From Pseudomaricurvus hydrocarbonicus (GTDB lineage Bacteria; Pseudomonadota; Gammaproteobacteria; Pseudomonadales; Cellvibrionaceae), in contig NZ_JAAONZ010000020.1 in the NCBI RefSeq assembly GCF_011602365.1, positions 45,734-109,733 on the forward strand: a stretch of 64,000 nucleotides of DNA, in the 5' to 3' direction. Below are positions 43,927 through 57,600 of this stretch, one piece after another (position 1 is the stretch's first letter; every line of letters starts with the position of its first letter). The position numbers and the translations under genes are program-made. The notes beneath the pieces are model-generated. The model ran no database searches. It was given only the letters and a program-made list of their open reading frames with translations, and was not told where the DNA came from.

Positions 43927-45458
43927 AACACGGAACCTGGATCGTTGACGTTGCATGACGCTGATTGAGGCAGTTGCTCCTGATACCAGGGCCGCAAGGC
44001 TACTACCCAATTCTGTCGGGGCGAATCCAGGGTCAGGTTAAGCGTCTTGACGTGGTCGCGCAGGCTATTCAACGTGTCGACGCTTGTATCCATCGATAAC
44101 TCGTCAAACCAGTGTTCATTGAAGGCAATCAGCCAGGCCAAATTAAACGTCGGCGATACCGGCTCGAGACGATGCTGGATCAGCAGTTTTCGCAGTATCT
44201 GTCCACGTTTCAGGATCTGTTCCATGCCGGCTTCAAGGCGGGCGCCAAAACGCGTGAAAACTTCCAGTTCCAAAAATTGTAAATAGTCGAGTTTGGTCCT
44301 CCCGGCCTCTTCCTTAATAGCGGCGGATTGGCCTTTACCACCAATTCGCGATACCGATTTGGAGATGTCGATAGCGGGGCGAAAACCCGAATTGAACAAT
44401 TGCGCATCCAGATAAATCTGGCCATCGGTAATGGATATCAAGTTGGTGGGAATGTACGCAGAGATTTCACCTTGCTGTGTTTCCACAATCGGCAGTGCCG
44501 TCATGCTGCCACCACCAAATTCTGCATTGAGATGAGTGGCGCGCTCCAGCAAGCGTGCGTGTAAAAAGAAAATGTCACCGGGATAGGCTTCGCGACCCGG
44601 TGGACGACGCAACAGCAGGGACAGCTCTCTATAGGCGTGGGCGTGAGTGGTCAGATCGTCATAGACGATCAGGGTATCTTTACCTTGCTGCATCCAGGCT
44701 TCGGCGATCGCACAGCCGGCAAAAGGAGCAATGTATTTTTCTCCGGCCAAGGCACTGGCTTCACTCACGACCACACAGGTGTAGTCCATGGCGCCGTGTT
44801 CACGCAGATACCTCAGGGTACTGGTAACGGCTGATCGACGTTGCCCAATGAGTACGTAGACACAGCGCGTGTGGTGGTTTTTTTGGCTGATGACGGCATC
44901 TATGGCCAGTGAACTGCGTCCCAACCCCTCGTCACCGATAATCAACTGCCGCTGGCCTTTGCCAATGGGAATCAGGGTGTCGATGATTTTGTTACCGCTG
45001 TATAACGGCTGTTTCACAAAGTCACGTTGGTAGATGGTGGGGGCACGGGTATCGAGCAATTGCCGTTGTGTGCACTGCGCTGCGTCCTGGCCGTCCAGCG
45101 GGTCCCCCAGTGGAGTAATGACCCGGCCCAGTAACCCATCGTCGACCGGTATACTTAGTTGTCTTTTGCTCAGGTGAACCGAGGTGCCGGACGCAAGGGC
45201 CGGCGTTTCTTTAAGGAGTATGGCCCCCAATGTTGATGGACTTAAATGAAAGACAAGACCCTGGCTGCCATCTTCAAACCACAGCAACTCATCCATGGCT
45301 GCCGAGGGCAGGCCATTTACCCAGGCAATGCCGTCGCCAACGGCGGTTACTTCACCCACTTCCCCAAATCGAGGGCTGAACTGATAGTCGTCCACATGCT
45401 CCGTTAAACGTGACAGAGGAGAGTTTTTACGGTTAGCCGGGGTCTCTGTCATTGACAA
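43923..45458 (-). CDS. atpA: N-type F-ATPase alpha subunit, degenerate P-loop
   Basis: A 511-residue alpha subunit. Alpha-type features: [60 protein letters not shown], and the arginine-finger segment [11 protein letters not shown]. The P-loop is unusual: the common GDRQTGKT is replaced by GDEGLGRS at residues 175-182, with Lys changed to Arg. In alpha this site is non-catalytic, so hydrolysis on beta could persist, but nucleotide binding at alpha may be altered. The start overlaps atpF by 10 bp. Confidence 0.94.
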   Translation of the reverse strand: MSMTETPANRKNSPLSRLTEHVDDYQFSPRFGEVGEVTAVGDGIAWVNGLPSAAMDELLWFEDGSQGLVFHLSPSTLGAILLKETPALASGTSVHLSKRQLSIPVDDGLLGRVITPLGDPLDGQDAAQCTQRQLLDTRAPTIYQRDFVKQPLYSGNKIIDTLIPIGKGQRQLIIGDEGLGRSSLAIDAVISQKNHHTRCVYVLIGQRRSAVTSTLRYLREHGAMDYTCVVVSEASALAGEKYIAPFAGCAIAEAWMQQGKDTLIVYDDLTTHAHAYRELSLLLRRPPGREAYPGDIFFLHARLLERATHLNAEFGGGSMTALPIVETQQGEISAYIPTNLISITDGQIYLDAQLFNSGFRPAIDISKSVSRIGGKGQSAAIKEEAGRTKLDYLQFLELEVFTRFGARLEAGMEQILKRGQILRKLLIQHRLEPVSPTFNLAWLIAFNEHWFDELSMDTSVDTLNSLRDHVKTLNLTLDSPRQNWVVALRPWYQEQLPQSASCNVNDPGSVL

Positions 45459-46213
45459 GCTCCGCCATCATTAACCAACACCTCGGTAAAAAAATGCAGC
45501 TCGTTGGCCAGGCTGGCCTGTATGAACAAGGGCCCAGCGAGGATATGGACACCACTGATCAGTGCGGCATCCTCAATATATTGAAGTTGTAAATCCACAT
45601 TGCCAGTGATGTCTGACAGGGTCTGTGCCAGTCGTTGACGCTGTGGATCGCACATGGGGTAGGCTGACCGGATGGCAACCGAATCTCCGGGGTGAGCCAG
45701 CGACGCTTTGAGCTCATCTTTACGCTCAGAGGGTAGCCGGTTAAGCTCTTCACAGGTGACCTGAATAATCAAGCTCTCAAGTTCGGCTCCGCTAAAGCGC
45801 GACAGCAGCCGTGCACAAAACTTCGCACTGACCTCAATCGCTTGTTGCTCCAGTCGCTTAAGTGCTTCTGCCCGCTGATGCTGGTCGGCTATTTTGCGTC
45901 GTTCACGTTCACCATCCAGTTCCTTATCCAGTGCGGCTAGACGTAATTTACGTTCGCTGTCGATGCTTTTTTGCAGTAACAGTTTTGCCTGCTGCTGTTC
46001 ATGCTCACGCTCGGCCAGTTGTCTTTGCTGTTGTTGCAGCAGCGCTTCGGCCTGTTGTTTTTGTTCATTGGCACTGGCGAGATCCTGTTCAATGGCCGCG
46101 CGTCGTTTTTCTACTGCGCCCATTACGGGTTTGTACAGAAACCGTTTGAGAAGCCAAAGCAGCACCAAAAAATTCAGGATTTCCAGCGCGAAAGTGGTCC
46201 AGTTCAGTTCCAA
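45449..46213 (-). CDS. atpF: N-type F-ATPase b subunit fused to delta-like domain
   Basis: A 254-residue stator subunit. Residues 1-30 hold the membrane anchor ([20 protein letters not shown]), then a long charged coiled coil of Gln/Glu/Ala (about 35-130). After about 160 the sequence matches the end of OSCP/delta: [40 protein letters not shown], then [16 protein letters not shown] separate atpH is absent from the operon. N-ATPases normally encode such a long b subunit in place of a free delta. Spacing: 9 bp after atpE, 10 bp overlap with atpA. Confidence 0.9.
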   Translation of the reverse strand: MELNWTTFALEILNFLVLLWLLKRFLYKPVMGAVEKRRAAIEQDLASANEQKQQAEALLQQQQRQLAEREHEQQQAKLLLQKSIDSERKLRLAALDKELDGERERRKIADQHQRAEALKRLEQQAIEVSAKFCARLLSRFSGAELESLIIQVTCEELNRLPSERKDELKASLAHPGDSVAIRSAYPMCDPQRQRLAQTLSDITGNVDLQLQYIEDAALISGVHILAGPLFIQASLANELHFFTEVLVNDGGACQ

Positions 46214-46222
46214 GAGTGTGGC

Positions 46223-46492
46223 CTACTGTATGAGCGCAATTAAAGGGTTGCGAAAGAGCACGATTAAGGCGATGACCAAAACATAAATAGCCAGTGATTC
46301 AATCATGGCGAGACCGATAAACAGAGTCCGCATAATGGCCTTTTCACTTTCCGGCTGACGGGCCAGGGCTTCCAGTGCCTGACTGATGGCTCGTCCCATT
46401 GCCAGAGCGGGACCAATCACACCCAGGGCGATGGCCAGTAACACCATCGCCGTTGTAACAATGGTCAGTAATGATAAATCACTCATGGGCAT
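46223..46492 (-). CDS. atpE: N-type F-ATPase c subunit
   Basis: An 89-residue two-helix proteolipid. The loop ALARQPESEKAI is the c-subunit signature. The ion-carrying carboxylate is Glu65 in LAMIESLAIY, followed by Ser66, as in Na+-type rings. Counted against the Ilyobacter tartaricus c subunit, the Na+ ligand Gln32 position is Met here (GPALAMGRAIS), and Val63 is Met. So the full Na+ ligand set is not present, and H+ coupling is more likely. The gene start overlaps atpB by 14 bp. Confidence 0.93.
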   Translation of the reverse strand: MPMSDLSLLTIVTTAMVLLAIALGVIGPALAMGRAISQALEALARQPESEKAIMRTLFIGLAMIESLAIYVLVIALIVLFRNPLIALIQ

Positions 46493-47186
46493 TTCCTTTT
46501 TCAGTTTGAGACTTGTCGAGGTGACGTTGTTGCGATTGCAGCGCGCTGGCGATATAGATCAGTGCGAGTATTCCAAAAATATAGGCCTGGACCAGGGCTT
46601 CTACGATGTGCAGCATCAACAGCGGAACGGGTGCGAGAAAGCCGGCGACCAGCAGTACCAGCAGTGCGGCTATTTCCAGACTCATCATATTGCCAAACAG
46701 TCTTACTGCCAGAGCCAGGGTACGGGTCAGCTCACTGATCACGTGAAACGGTAACATCAGGGGAGTTGGGGTAAGGTAGTGGTTAAAATAGGCGCGCCAG
46801 CCCTGGCTGCGGATGCCAAACCAATGGACGGAGAAAAAGACAATCATCGCCAGAGCGCTGGTGATGGATAAGTCCCGGGTAGGGGATTCAAACCCGGGGA
46901 TGATGCCAATTAAATTGGCAATGACCAGAAATATCCAAAGAGTTCCGATCAACGGCATTAATTGCCGGGTGTGCTCGGGCTGTACTGCGTGAACCGCATC
47001 TTCAATAGAGCCGACGATGCCTTCCAGCATAACTTGAGTGCCGCTGGGGTGAAGGGCTGACTTGCGGGTTAATAGCAGGGAAATCAGCACGATGCCCAAC
47101 GTGATACCAAAGCTGGTGAGTAAACTGTTGGTCAGCTGCAGCGGTCCGAGGCTTATGGACCATTCGCTCATGATGTCTTTTTGCAT
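46479..47186 (-). CDS. atpB: N-type F-ATPase a subunit
   Basis: A 235-residue membrane stator subunit with about five helices. The essential Arg is in LALAVRLFGNMMSLEIAALL. Other signatures: IVGSIEDAV, LWIFLVIANLIGIIPGFESPTRD, and LVQAYIFGILALIYIASAL. The chain is shorter than the E. coli a subunit (271 residues) and typical of the N-type. Start is either ATG 47186 or ATG 47171. It follows atpQ directly (6 bp), leaving no room for atpR. Confidence 0.94.
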   Translation of the reverse strand: MQKDIMSEWSISLGPLQLTNSLLTSFGITLGIVLISLLLTRKSALHPSGTQVMLEGIVGSIEDAVHAVQPEHTRQLMPLIGTLWIFLVIANLIGIIPGFESPTRDLSITSALAMIVFFSVHWFGIRSQGWRAYFNHYLTPTPLMLPFHVISELTRTLALAVRLFGNMMSLEIAALLVLLVAGFLAPVPLLMLHIVEALVQAYIFGILALIYIASALQSQQRHLDKSQTEKGNAHE

Positions 47187-47192
47187 GTTCAG

Positions 47193-47464
47193 TCAATCTT
47201 CCATGTTACGGATAAACCAGTACACATTGAGGGCGCCGACGATCACACCAAGAACGATAAAGCTCACCGTCCAGCTGGATGAAAATCCGGGCAGCTTTTC
47301 ATCCAGCCAGGCGCCGAAGTAAGCGCCGCCGACAACTGGCAGCACAAATAGCAGCCCCACACTGCCAAAATAACCCATCTGCGCGAGGACGCTGGTATCG
47401 CGTCGGGCATTGTCGAGGCGCTTGACTTGTCGGCTGACTTTTTTTTTCAGCTCCTCCCGCTCTT

Positions 47465-47468
<4 letters not shown>
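47193..47468 (-). CDS. atpQ: AtpI/AtpZ-like AtpQ assembly protein
   Basis: A 91-residue protein with a charged N-terminal helix (about 1-28) and two transmembrane helices: GYFGSVGLLFVLPVVGGAYFGAWLDEKLPG and VSFIVLGVIVGALNVYWFI. This is the AtpQ slot of N-ATPase operons, related to AtpI, which helps c-ring assembly or Mg2+ supply. It overlaps atpC by 4 bp (ATGA). The second accessory gene, atpR, is missing. Confidence 0.85.
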
Positions 47469-50009
<2,541 letters not shown>

Positions 50010-50348
50010 ATGCTTTACAGTGAACGGACGTTTGATGGAGAACGAGTGGTTTTACACGGAAATTTTTATCGCGATTGTACCTTTAAAAATTGTGAACTGG
50101 TGTATGACGGTGATCCGTCCCCCACATTTCATAACAACCAGTTTGTTGATTCTGTTTTCGTCTTTACAGGACCGGCTTTAAGAACACTTTATTTTCTCGG
50201 CAACATGTATCGAGCCGGTGAAGGGGGACAGGAGGTCGTGGAAGAGACTTTTAATGATATCAAAATGGGCAATATTCATGGCGCTGAAGCCAGTACGATC
50301 ATTCCGAACACCACCGACCACAGTTTGAAGGCACGGCATACTCAATAA
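50010..50348 (+). CDS. Uncharacterised small beta-helix-like protein
   Basis: A 112-residue protein from ATG 50010 (GCGAGG upstream). The first 85 residues alternate short strands: FDGERVVLHGNFYRDCTFKN, then CELVYDGDPSPTFHNNQFVD, then SVFVFTGPALRTLYFLGNMY, reminiscent of pentapeptide-repeat or right-handed beta-helix folds, with (F/C)xx(C/N) spacing. The C-terminal quarter is hydrophilic. No signal peptide. The family is not recognised. A 345-bp gap with nothing recognisable (50349-50693) separates it from the diguanylate cyclase. Confidence 0.6.
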   Translation: MLYSERTFDGERVVLHGNFYRDCTFKNCELVYDGDPSPTFHNNQFVDSVFVFTGPALRTLYFLGNMYRAGEGGQEVVEETFNDIKMGNIHGAEASTIIPNTTDHSLKARHTQ

Positions 50349-50693
50349 TGCCATGTTGGTTATGGCGATGGGTCATTTTGCATCCATAAAGCTGAGTAAT
50401 TGTTGCGGGATTGATCCATTCAAAGACATTATTTTACCGCTCTGTCAGCCCCAGGAAGGGGGTGACATGGTTCCGCCTGTCCATCATCAGGGTTGTTGAG
50501 CGTGTCCCAAGATTGTGAGCCTCCAGCGCCTGACTTTGTGTTGCCTGGGTTCCACCTTACTTAAAATGAATAATGCGCCAACAGGGCATCAACCTTTGTG
50601 GCGGGCGGCATTTCAGTGTCTTATGAAAATAAGGTAAGGTTTAATGGGCTGAGCTAGAATCATTGGACGTATATATGCGCGTGGAACACAGCA

Positions 50694-51686
50694 ATGCCTG
50701 GTAGTTTACCCAAAATGACGGATCAAAGCCTGGCGGCTACTCTGGAGCTGATCAGCGATGGCATATGGGATTGGAATGCCCGGACCAACTTTGTCTACCG
50801 AAGCCCTGGCTGGTATGTGATGCTGGGCTACGACGTGGATGAGCTCGAGAATACGGTTTTTACCTGGGAGAGTGTCATACACCCCGATGACTTTGACCGG
50901 GTGATGCAGCACTTTGACGATCACATCAACGATAAATCGTCCGAATATAAGGTTCAGTATCGTTGCCGCACCAAACATGGCGGCTATCTGTGGATAGAAG
51001 ATCGGGGCAAGATTGTTGAACGCAATGCCGATGGCACGGTTGCCCGAATGATCGGTGTGCATCATGATTGCTCCGTGGAGAAACAGCAACGGGAAGAGTC
51101 GGAGAAGAAAAATCTCTCCCTGCAGGAAATCGTCAATACCCAGACCCGGGAATTGATTGAGGTTAATCGTCTCTTGGCGCAGAAAATCAAAGAAGTGGAA
51201 TTGTTGGCCACCAAAGATTCCCTGACTTCACTGTATAACCGACTTCATTTTGACCAAACCTTGAAATTGGAATGCGCACGCTCCATTCGATTTAATGAAC
51301 CCTTGTCGTTAATTGCCATTGACGTCGATAATCTTAAGCCCATTAATGATCAGTTCGGCCATGCTGCTGGAGATCTGACCCTGGTGAAAATAGCGGAAAT
51401 CATCGACGCCAATATCCGCGAAATTGATATCCCGGTCAGGTGGGGCGGCGATGAGTTTATGCTGTTGTTGCCGAACACTCCCCTGGATCGGGCACTGGTG
51501 CTGAGCGAAAAATTACAGGGTTTGATTCACCATTTAGACATACACCCTGACACTGTGACCTCGGCCAGTTTCGGGGTTGCTCAATTGGAAAAAGGCGAAG
51601 AGCCTAACCAGTTTGTGAGTCGTGCGGACTGCGCCTTATACAGATCCAAAAAAGCGCGGGTTAAAAAATCTACCGATTTTGACTAG
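50694..51686 (+). CDS. PAS-GGDEF diguanylate cyclase
   Basis: A 330-residue soluble regulator. A PAS_3-type domain spans about residues 10-125 (WDWNARTNFVYRSPGWYVML, the VIHPDDFDRV motif and GYLWIEDRGKIVERNADGTV), then a coiled coil, then a GGDEF domain from about 165 to 320. The active-site GGDEF is at residues 251-255 and the inhibitory RxxD (REID) is five residues before it, so product feedback by c-di-GMP is expected. It makes c-di-GMP in response to a signal sensed by PAS. It has no membrane segment. Standing alone, its targets are unknown. Confidence 0.95.
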   Translation: MPGSLPKMTDQSLAATLELISDGIWDWNARTNFVYRSPGWYVMLGYDVDELENTVFTWESVIHPDDFDRVMQHFDDHINDKSSEYKVQYRCRTKHGGYLWIEDRGKIVERNADGTVARMIGVHHDCSVEKQQREESEKKNLSLQEIVNTQTRELIEVNRLLAQKIKEVELLATKDSLTSLYNRLHFDQTLKLECARSIRFNEPLSLIAIDVDNLKPINDQFGHAAGDLTLVKIAEIIDANIREIDIPVRWGGDEFMLLLPNTPLDRALVLSEKLQGLIHHLDIHPDTVTSASFGVAQLEKGEEPNQFVSRADCALYRSKKARVKKSTDFD

Positions 51687-52138
51687 CGGCATCGTCTCTG
51701 GTCTGCTGATAAAGCGGATTGCGATCTGAAGTATGACCTGCTTGTGTATTTAAACGCTGGCAAGGGGCAACGGCCATTTGGTTGTCAATACCCTCTCTGC
51801 TGAAGTATTTCCCCCCGGTTCCTATTTATAACACCTGCGTTGCATCGAACCTATCGGGTTAAGTCCGGTAAAGGCGTGCTGTTTTTGTCATACAGCTATT
51901 TTGTAAGATGTTTTTGCACAGCGCTACCCCCCGGTTTTCCAGCCACTGATGTCCCCTTTTGGGGGTGTCTGGCCGTGACCTCATCCCGAATCAGTTCCTT
52001 TCCCCCTGGCCAGGGCCTTAACCCGACGTTAACCCCCGGTTGTCTATAGTCGCACTCTCAGCGTAGCCATGTTGGCGTTATGGGGTTGGCGCTGCCGTGT
52101 TGACGAAGTTATGTAACGCTCAAGGAGCAGAAACGTTC
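51687..52138. other. 452-bp gap upstream of the RND operon
   Basis: C-rich runs (for example near 51810 and 51930-52040) and AT-rich pieces but no convincing gene; the likely promoter of the RND operon lies here. The ribosome site AAGGAGCAG precedes the first gene. No palindromic operator stands out. Confidence 0.4.
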
Positions 52139-53494
52139 ATGAAGTATTTACGCCGATTAACCCCTGTTATTGTGCTTGGCAGTCTGCTGTTAGGTGGGTG
52201 TAGCTCTTTGGGTGGCGAGACGGGCTATGCTGCGCAGGCAGAACAGCAGCGGCAGATTCAACAGTGGTCGCAGCTGGACAACAGCCAGGCGGTGATGGAG
52301 CTTACCGACCTGCTGCACTCCCCGGAACTGGAGTTTTTGATTGATGAAGCCCTGCAGGCCAATCCCAGCCTGCAGCAGACCTTGTTGTCTCTGAATATTC
52401 TTCAAGCCCAGTACCGTCAGTCCCGTTCTGAACAGCTGCCCAGTGTGAATGCAGGGGTGGATGCCAGTAAAAGTGAGGATCAAGAGGCCCTTTATACCGG
52501 TTCAGCGAGCATCAGTTGGGAGTTGGACTTGTGGTTGAAAGTGGCCAATCAAACCAGTGCCGCCGCCAAAGACGTGGCTGAACAGCAGGCGCTCTATCAA
52601 TCTGCCCGGGATACACTGGTGGCAGAGGTCATGAAGGGTTGGTTACAACTGACGAATTTACAGCACACAGTACGTATTGAAGAGCAGCGGGTGGAGGTGT
52701 TGACAAAAAATGAGCAGTTGATTGTCCAGCGCTATCGCTCGGGACTGGGGTCTCTGGAGGACCTTGACAGTGCCCGCAGTACGGCGGCCAGCGCTCGCGC
52801 CAACCTGGAGTCCACCCGCGAGTCTCTGGCCCAGCAACAGCGCGCTCTGAATGTCCTGTTGGGTCGTTCTCAAGGTGCGGCGGTGATTGCCAGTGACTAT
52901 CCCGACGTCTTGGTGCCCCTGGCCGATTTACCGCAACAGACACTGCAGCGCCGTCCCGATTTGAAAGCCGCCTGGCTGGCCATTGAAGCCGATGATTTCA
53001 GGACTCAGGTGGCGTACAAAAATATGTTGCCATCCATCAGCCTGCAAGCCTCGCTGGAAGACAGTGTCGGCTCGTTGTCGCAGGCGTTGCTGAAAGACCC
53101 TGTTTGGGCTCTCTTGAGCCAGCTCACCGCTCCGTTGTTTCAAGGTGGGGCGTTGAAAGCTGCTGCCGAGGCAGCGGAACTGACCACCGCGCAAAGTTAT
53201 CAGGCCTACCGTGAGACTTTGTTCTCCGCAGTGCAGGAAGTCGAAGATGCGATCGGCCTTGAGCGCAGCTTGAACCGCCAACTGCATTATACACAGGCCG
53301 CTGTCGACAGTGCCCGCCGGAACCTGAATCAGTACCAAAGCAAATACCGCAGTGGTCTGGCGACGATGCTGGACTTGCTGCTGGTGCAGCAGCAGGCCTA
53401 CGACCTTGAAGCTCAATTGGATAATTTGACCTACCAGTTCCTCAGCAATCGCATCACTTTGGGACTGGCTCTGGGATTGGGAGTAAACACATGA
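52139..53494 (+). CDS. NodT/OprM-type outer-membrane efflux lipoprotein
   Basis: A 451-residue TolC-family channel. The signal ends in LLLGGC, a lipobox with lipid-anchored Cys near residue 20. Two repeats of the alpha-barrel hairpin are visible: EFLIDEALQANPSLQQTLLS, YRSGLGSLEDLDSARSTAAS, VGSLSQALLK and YQSKYRSGLATMLDLLLVQQ. Start ATG 52139 (AAGGAG upstream) is preferred over an earlier frame start. It overlaps the adaptor gene by 4 bp (ATGA). It is the outer-membrane part of the tripartite efflux system encoded with the next two genes. Confidence 0.93.
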   Translation: MKYLRRLTPVIVLGSLLLGGCSSLGGETGYAAQAEQQRQIQQWSQLDNSQAVMELTDLLHSPELEFLIDEALQANPSLQQTLLSLNILQAQYRQSRSEQLPSVNAGVDASKSEDQEALYTGSASISWELDLWLKVANQTSAAAKDVAEQQALYQSARDTLVAEVMKGWLQLTNLQHTVRIEEQRVEVLTKNEQLIVQRYRSGLGSLEDLDSARSTAASARANLESTRESLAQQQRALNVLLGRSQGAAVIASDYPDVLVPLADLPQQTLQRRPDLKAAWLAIEADDFRTQVAYKNMLPSISLQASLEDSVGSLSQALLKDPVWALLSQLTAPLFQGGALKAAAEAAELTTAQSYQAYRETLFSAVQEVEDAIGLERSLNRQLHYTQAAVDSARRNLNQYQSKYRSGLATMLDLLLVQQQAYDLEAQLDNLTYQFLSNRITLGLALGLGVNT

Positions 53495-54675
53495 TTAAGC
53501 GTTATTCTAAAGGATTTTCCCTGTTGGCCGCGTTGCTGATACTGGCGGGAGTCGTGATCTACAACAGTCATATGATGGCTGCACAGACGAACCGCCCCAT
53601 ACCGGTGAAACAGGTTCACACAGATTATCCTGAAGTGTCCGTCATCAGCGTGACCGCGGGTAGCCATGCTGCCACCGTGGAAGCCTTTGGTGCGGCGGAA
53701 CCTCATTACAAACTGGAGCTGACGTCGCAACTGGCGGGTCGCGTGGAGATGCTGTCAGCGACCTTTGACAGCGGCCGGCAAGTGAAAAAAGGGGACTTGT
53801 TGCTGCAATTGGAAAGCAGCAATTATCGCGCAGCCCTGGCTGCTGCTGAAAACGATCTGGCCACTGCCGAAGTGGACTTTCTGGAAGCCCAGCGAGAAGC
53901 CGAGCAGGCGCGCGTTGAATGGGAAAATTCCGGTTTGACCGGTGAACCGGATTCTCCGCTGGTGTTGCGACAACCTCAGTTAAACGCTGCCAGGGCCGCG
54001 GTAGAAAATGCCAGGGCGGCCGTGGCCAGCGCGCGCCAAGAGCTGGAGCAGACCCGTATTCGGGCGCCGTTTGATGCGTTGATTGTCAGTCGCAGTGTGT
54101 CGCCTGGCAGCTTCCTGCAGGCCGGCGGAGCTGTCGCTTCGTTATACAGTACAGATTGGCTGCAGATCTCGCTGCCGATGTCTAAACGTGACTGGCAGAA
54201 ATTGCCGGATGTTCAAACTTTGGATGAAGGTGAGTGGCCAGTGCTGTTTACCGACGTCGAAACCGGTCAGCAGTGGCAGGGGCATGTGCTCCGTACAGAA
54301 TTACACCTGGATGCAACTACTCGTCAACAGTCTTTAATCGCGGCGGTCGAAAAACCGTTGCAGCAAACACCGGTACTGGCACCGGGCACCTTTGTGCGCG
54401 CCGAAGTTAAGGGGCGTGCGATGGACGATCTGTGGCAGCTGCCGGCGTCCTCTCTTAGCCAGCGGGGTGAGATCTGGTATGTCGAAGCAGATACCCTGAA
54501 AAAATTTGCGGCCGATCCGGTCTCCAGTGACGCGAATGTTATTAATGTGTTGCCGCCCAAAAATTTACAGGGCCTGAGCGTACAGGTGCTGGTACACCCT
54601 CTGAGCAGTTATATCGAGGGTATGGCGGTCGTTGCCAGAGAATACACCATGGTGGTGGAGGTGGCCAGTGAGTAA
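53491..54675 (+). CDS. RND efflux periplasmic adaptor
   Basis: A 394-residue membrane-fusion protein. A short N-terminal membrane anchor (FSLLAALLILAGVVIYNSHMM) precedes the lipoyl halves LELTSQLAGRVEMLSATFDS and TRIRAPFDALIVSRSVSPGS, separated by a coiled-coil hairpin. The beta-barrel and membrane-proximal parts follow. It bridges the inner-membrane pump and the NodT channel. It overlaps the channel gene by 4 bp and the permease by 8 bp. Confidence 0.94.
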   Translation: MIKRYSKGFSLLAALLILAGVVIYNSHMMAAQTNRPIPVKQVHTDYPEVSVISVTAGSHAATVEAFGAAEPHYKLELTSQLAGRVEMLSATFDSGRQVKKGDLLLQLESSNYRAALAAAENDLATAEVDFLEAQREAEQARVEWENSGLTGEPDSPLVLRQPQLNAARAAVENARAAVASARQELEQTRIRAPFDALIVSRSVSPGSFLQAGGAVASLYSTDWLQISLPMSKRDWQKLPDVQTLDEGEWPVLFTDVETGQQWQGHVLRTELHLDATTRQQSLIAAVEKPLQQTPVLAPGTFVRAEVKGRAMDDLWQLPASSLSQRGEIWYVEADTLKKFAADPVSSDANVINVLPPKNLQGLSVQVLVHPLSSYIEGMAVVAREYTMVVEVASE

Positions 54676-57600
54676 TCAAACCTGGAATCAGGGGGTTATT
54701 CCCTGGTTTGCACGCAATCCGGTGGCGGCCAACCTGTTTATGTTGTTGGTGATTGTGCTGGGGGTGTTTCAGATGGACGGTCTGCGCAAAGAAGCGTTTC
54801 CGAGTCTTGAGCCCAATAGCCTGACCGTCAGTATGAGTTATGACAGTGGCTCGGCGCAGCAGTCTGAAGAGGGGCTGGCGATCAAAATCGAGGAGCAGTT
54901 AGAGGGGGTCACCGGGATCAAGAGCCTCACCAGTGCTTCTACGGGTACCGGTGTGACGGTGACGGTGGAAAAAGCCAGTGACTATGACCTGGATGTCCTG
55001 CTGCGGGATGTGAAAACCAAGGTAGATGCGATATCGACGTTTCCCGCCGATGCTAAAAAACCGGTCATTGAAAAAGCCCAGCGGCAGGAACATTCACTCT
55101 GGTTACAGCTCTACGGCAACGGTGATCGTCAGACGCTGCAACAACTGGCGCAGGATTTAAAGTCGGATCTGTTGGCCCATGCTCAAATCAGCAGCGTGAC
55201 GGTGTCAGGCTGGCTGGATCCGATGATGGCCATTGAAGTGGATGAAGGTCGCCTGCAAGCCTATGGATTGTCGTTATCGGACATTGAAGAGGCGATTAAT
55301 CAAGGTTCTTCCAGCACCATGACCGCGGTGCTGAAAAATGAAGCGGTTTATCTGCAGTTAAAAGCGTCGGAACAGGCTTACCTGAAAGAAGATTTCGCCG
55401 CCATACCCTTGTTGACCAGTGCGAGTGGAGTGCGTTTAACCCTGGGGGATATTGCCACGGTGCACGACACTTACGCGGACGATACTTCCGTGTTATCCCG
55501 CTTCAACGGGCAAAACAGTCTGGCCATTCAGGTGATCACCACCGGTCAGGATGATATCACCAAAACCGTTGACGCGGCTAAATCCGTGGTGGCCGACTGG
55601 CATCAGGCGCAGCGGTTGCCGCAGGGGATTGAGTTGACCAGCTGGTATGACCGCAGTGAATTTATCAGCGAGCGCTTGGAATTGATGACCGGTAACGCGT
55701 TGACCGGTGTCATCATGGTCTTTATCCTGTTGGCCATTTTTCTGAACCTGACCGTGGCGTTCTGGGTGGCAATGGGATTGCCGTTTATTTTCTTCGGCAC
55801 CCTGTTTTTTATGGGAGATGATTTTGCCGGACTGTCGTTGAATGAATTTACCACGTTCGGTTTCATCATGGCACTGGGTATTGTTGTAGACGATGCTGTG
55901 GTGGTCGGAGAAAGTGTGTACAGTGTGCGCAAGGCCGAAGGGGACAGCTTAGAAAATACCATTAAAGGCACCATGCGGGTTGCCGTACCCACGTTATTTG
56001 GTGTACTGACAACGGTCGCTGCCTTCTTTTCCCTGTCACAGATCAGTGGCATGTTGGGTGAAATCTATGCCCAGTTCGCCACAGTGGTGACCATCTGTCT
56101 GCTGTTGTCGATGGTGGAATCGAAACTGATCCTGCCGTCACACCTTGCGCAGCTGAAGACACATCAGACTGCCAGCCAGAATCGGCTCATGCGCATCATT
56201 CACTGGGTGCAGAAACAAGCCGATGCGGGTTTACAGTGGTTTAGTGAACGTCTCTACAAACCCGCCATCGAATTCGCATTGCAGTATCGATATGCCGTAG
56301 TGATGGTGTTTATGGCGGCGTTCATATTGGTCATCGCCATGCCCTTTACTGGTGCTTTGAGAGTCAGTTTTTTTCCAGAACTCAGTGGTGATACGGTTAG
56401 TGCACGGTTAACCATGCAGGCAGATACCAGCTTTGGCCAGACACATTCTGCGTTGCTGGGCATTGAACAAAAAGCTCATCAGATTGATCGGCAGTTGCTG
56501 GCTGAAAAAGGCAGCCGTCTGGATTCCGGCATTGCCAATTTACAGGTTTTATCAGAAGCCGATCAGTCGGGTAAAGTGACCGTCGAACTGTCAAAAGCAT
56601 CGCCCTATAATATGGATGAGTTTACCCGCGCCTGGAAAGCGATCGTGTCGATTCCGGAAGGGGCGAAAACCATCAGTGTGGCCAGTCGTCCGGAAATGGT
56701 CGATGCCCTGCGGATAGAGCTGCGAGCCAGCGACGATGAGGTGTTGAATGGTGCCGGAGCTCTGTTGAAGTCAGCTCTGGAAAAAACGCCAGCCGTCAGT
56801 GGCATTGAAGACAATTTCGAAGCCAGCCAGCCGCAGTTATACCTTAAATTGAACGCCCAGGGTGAGGCCTTGGGACTGACCACCGATATGTTGGCCGAAC
56901 AGGTGCTGCAGGCTTTTAGTGGCCAGGTGGTACAGCGTTTCCAGCGCAGTACCGACGAAATTGAAGTGAAGGTTCGCTATCCGCAAGCGGCACGTCAGAA
57001 TCCCGCGGATGTGCTCAATGCCCGCATCCGCACCGAGGACGGAGCGGTGTTGCCTCTGTCCAGTGTTGCTAGCGTTGAATACGGGTTTGCCCGTGACACG
57101 ATTACCCGTATTGACAACAAAAGGGCACTGTATTTGTCGGCAGATGTGGACAAAGAAGCTCTGTCATCAACGGATTTGGTGTCCAGTTTGCAACGTGACC
57201 TTGTGCCTCAAATTAAACGTCAGTACCCGTCACTGGAAATTCGTTTTGCCGGCGAGGCGGAGGAGCAGCAAGAAACGCAAACTTCCATGAGCACAATGTT
57301 TGTCGGTGCCATGTTGGTGATCTACATCTTGTTGGCCATTCCCCTGGGATCTTACTTTCAGCCCTTTATCATTATGACCGCGATTCCGTTTGGCATCATG
57401 GGAGCTATGCTGGGGCACTGGATGAACGATCTGGCGCTGAGTATCCTGTCGTTTAACGGTATCATCGCTCTGAGCGGGGTTGTGGTGAATGACAGTTTGC
57501 TGTTGGTCACGCGTTATAATGAATTATATCGCAATGGCGACAATCTGATGGACGCTTTGGTGAACGCCTGTCGAGGCCGTTTGCGCGCTGTATTGTTGAC

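Noticed and set aside
54632..54667. Earlier start of the RND permease
   Set aside because: The first 12 codons are only the overlapping adaptor's end; GTG 54668 has a ribosome site and the normal N-terminus.
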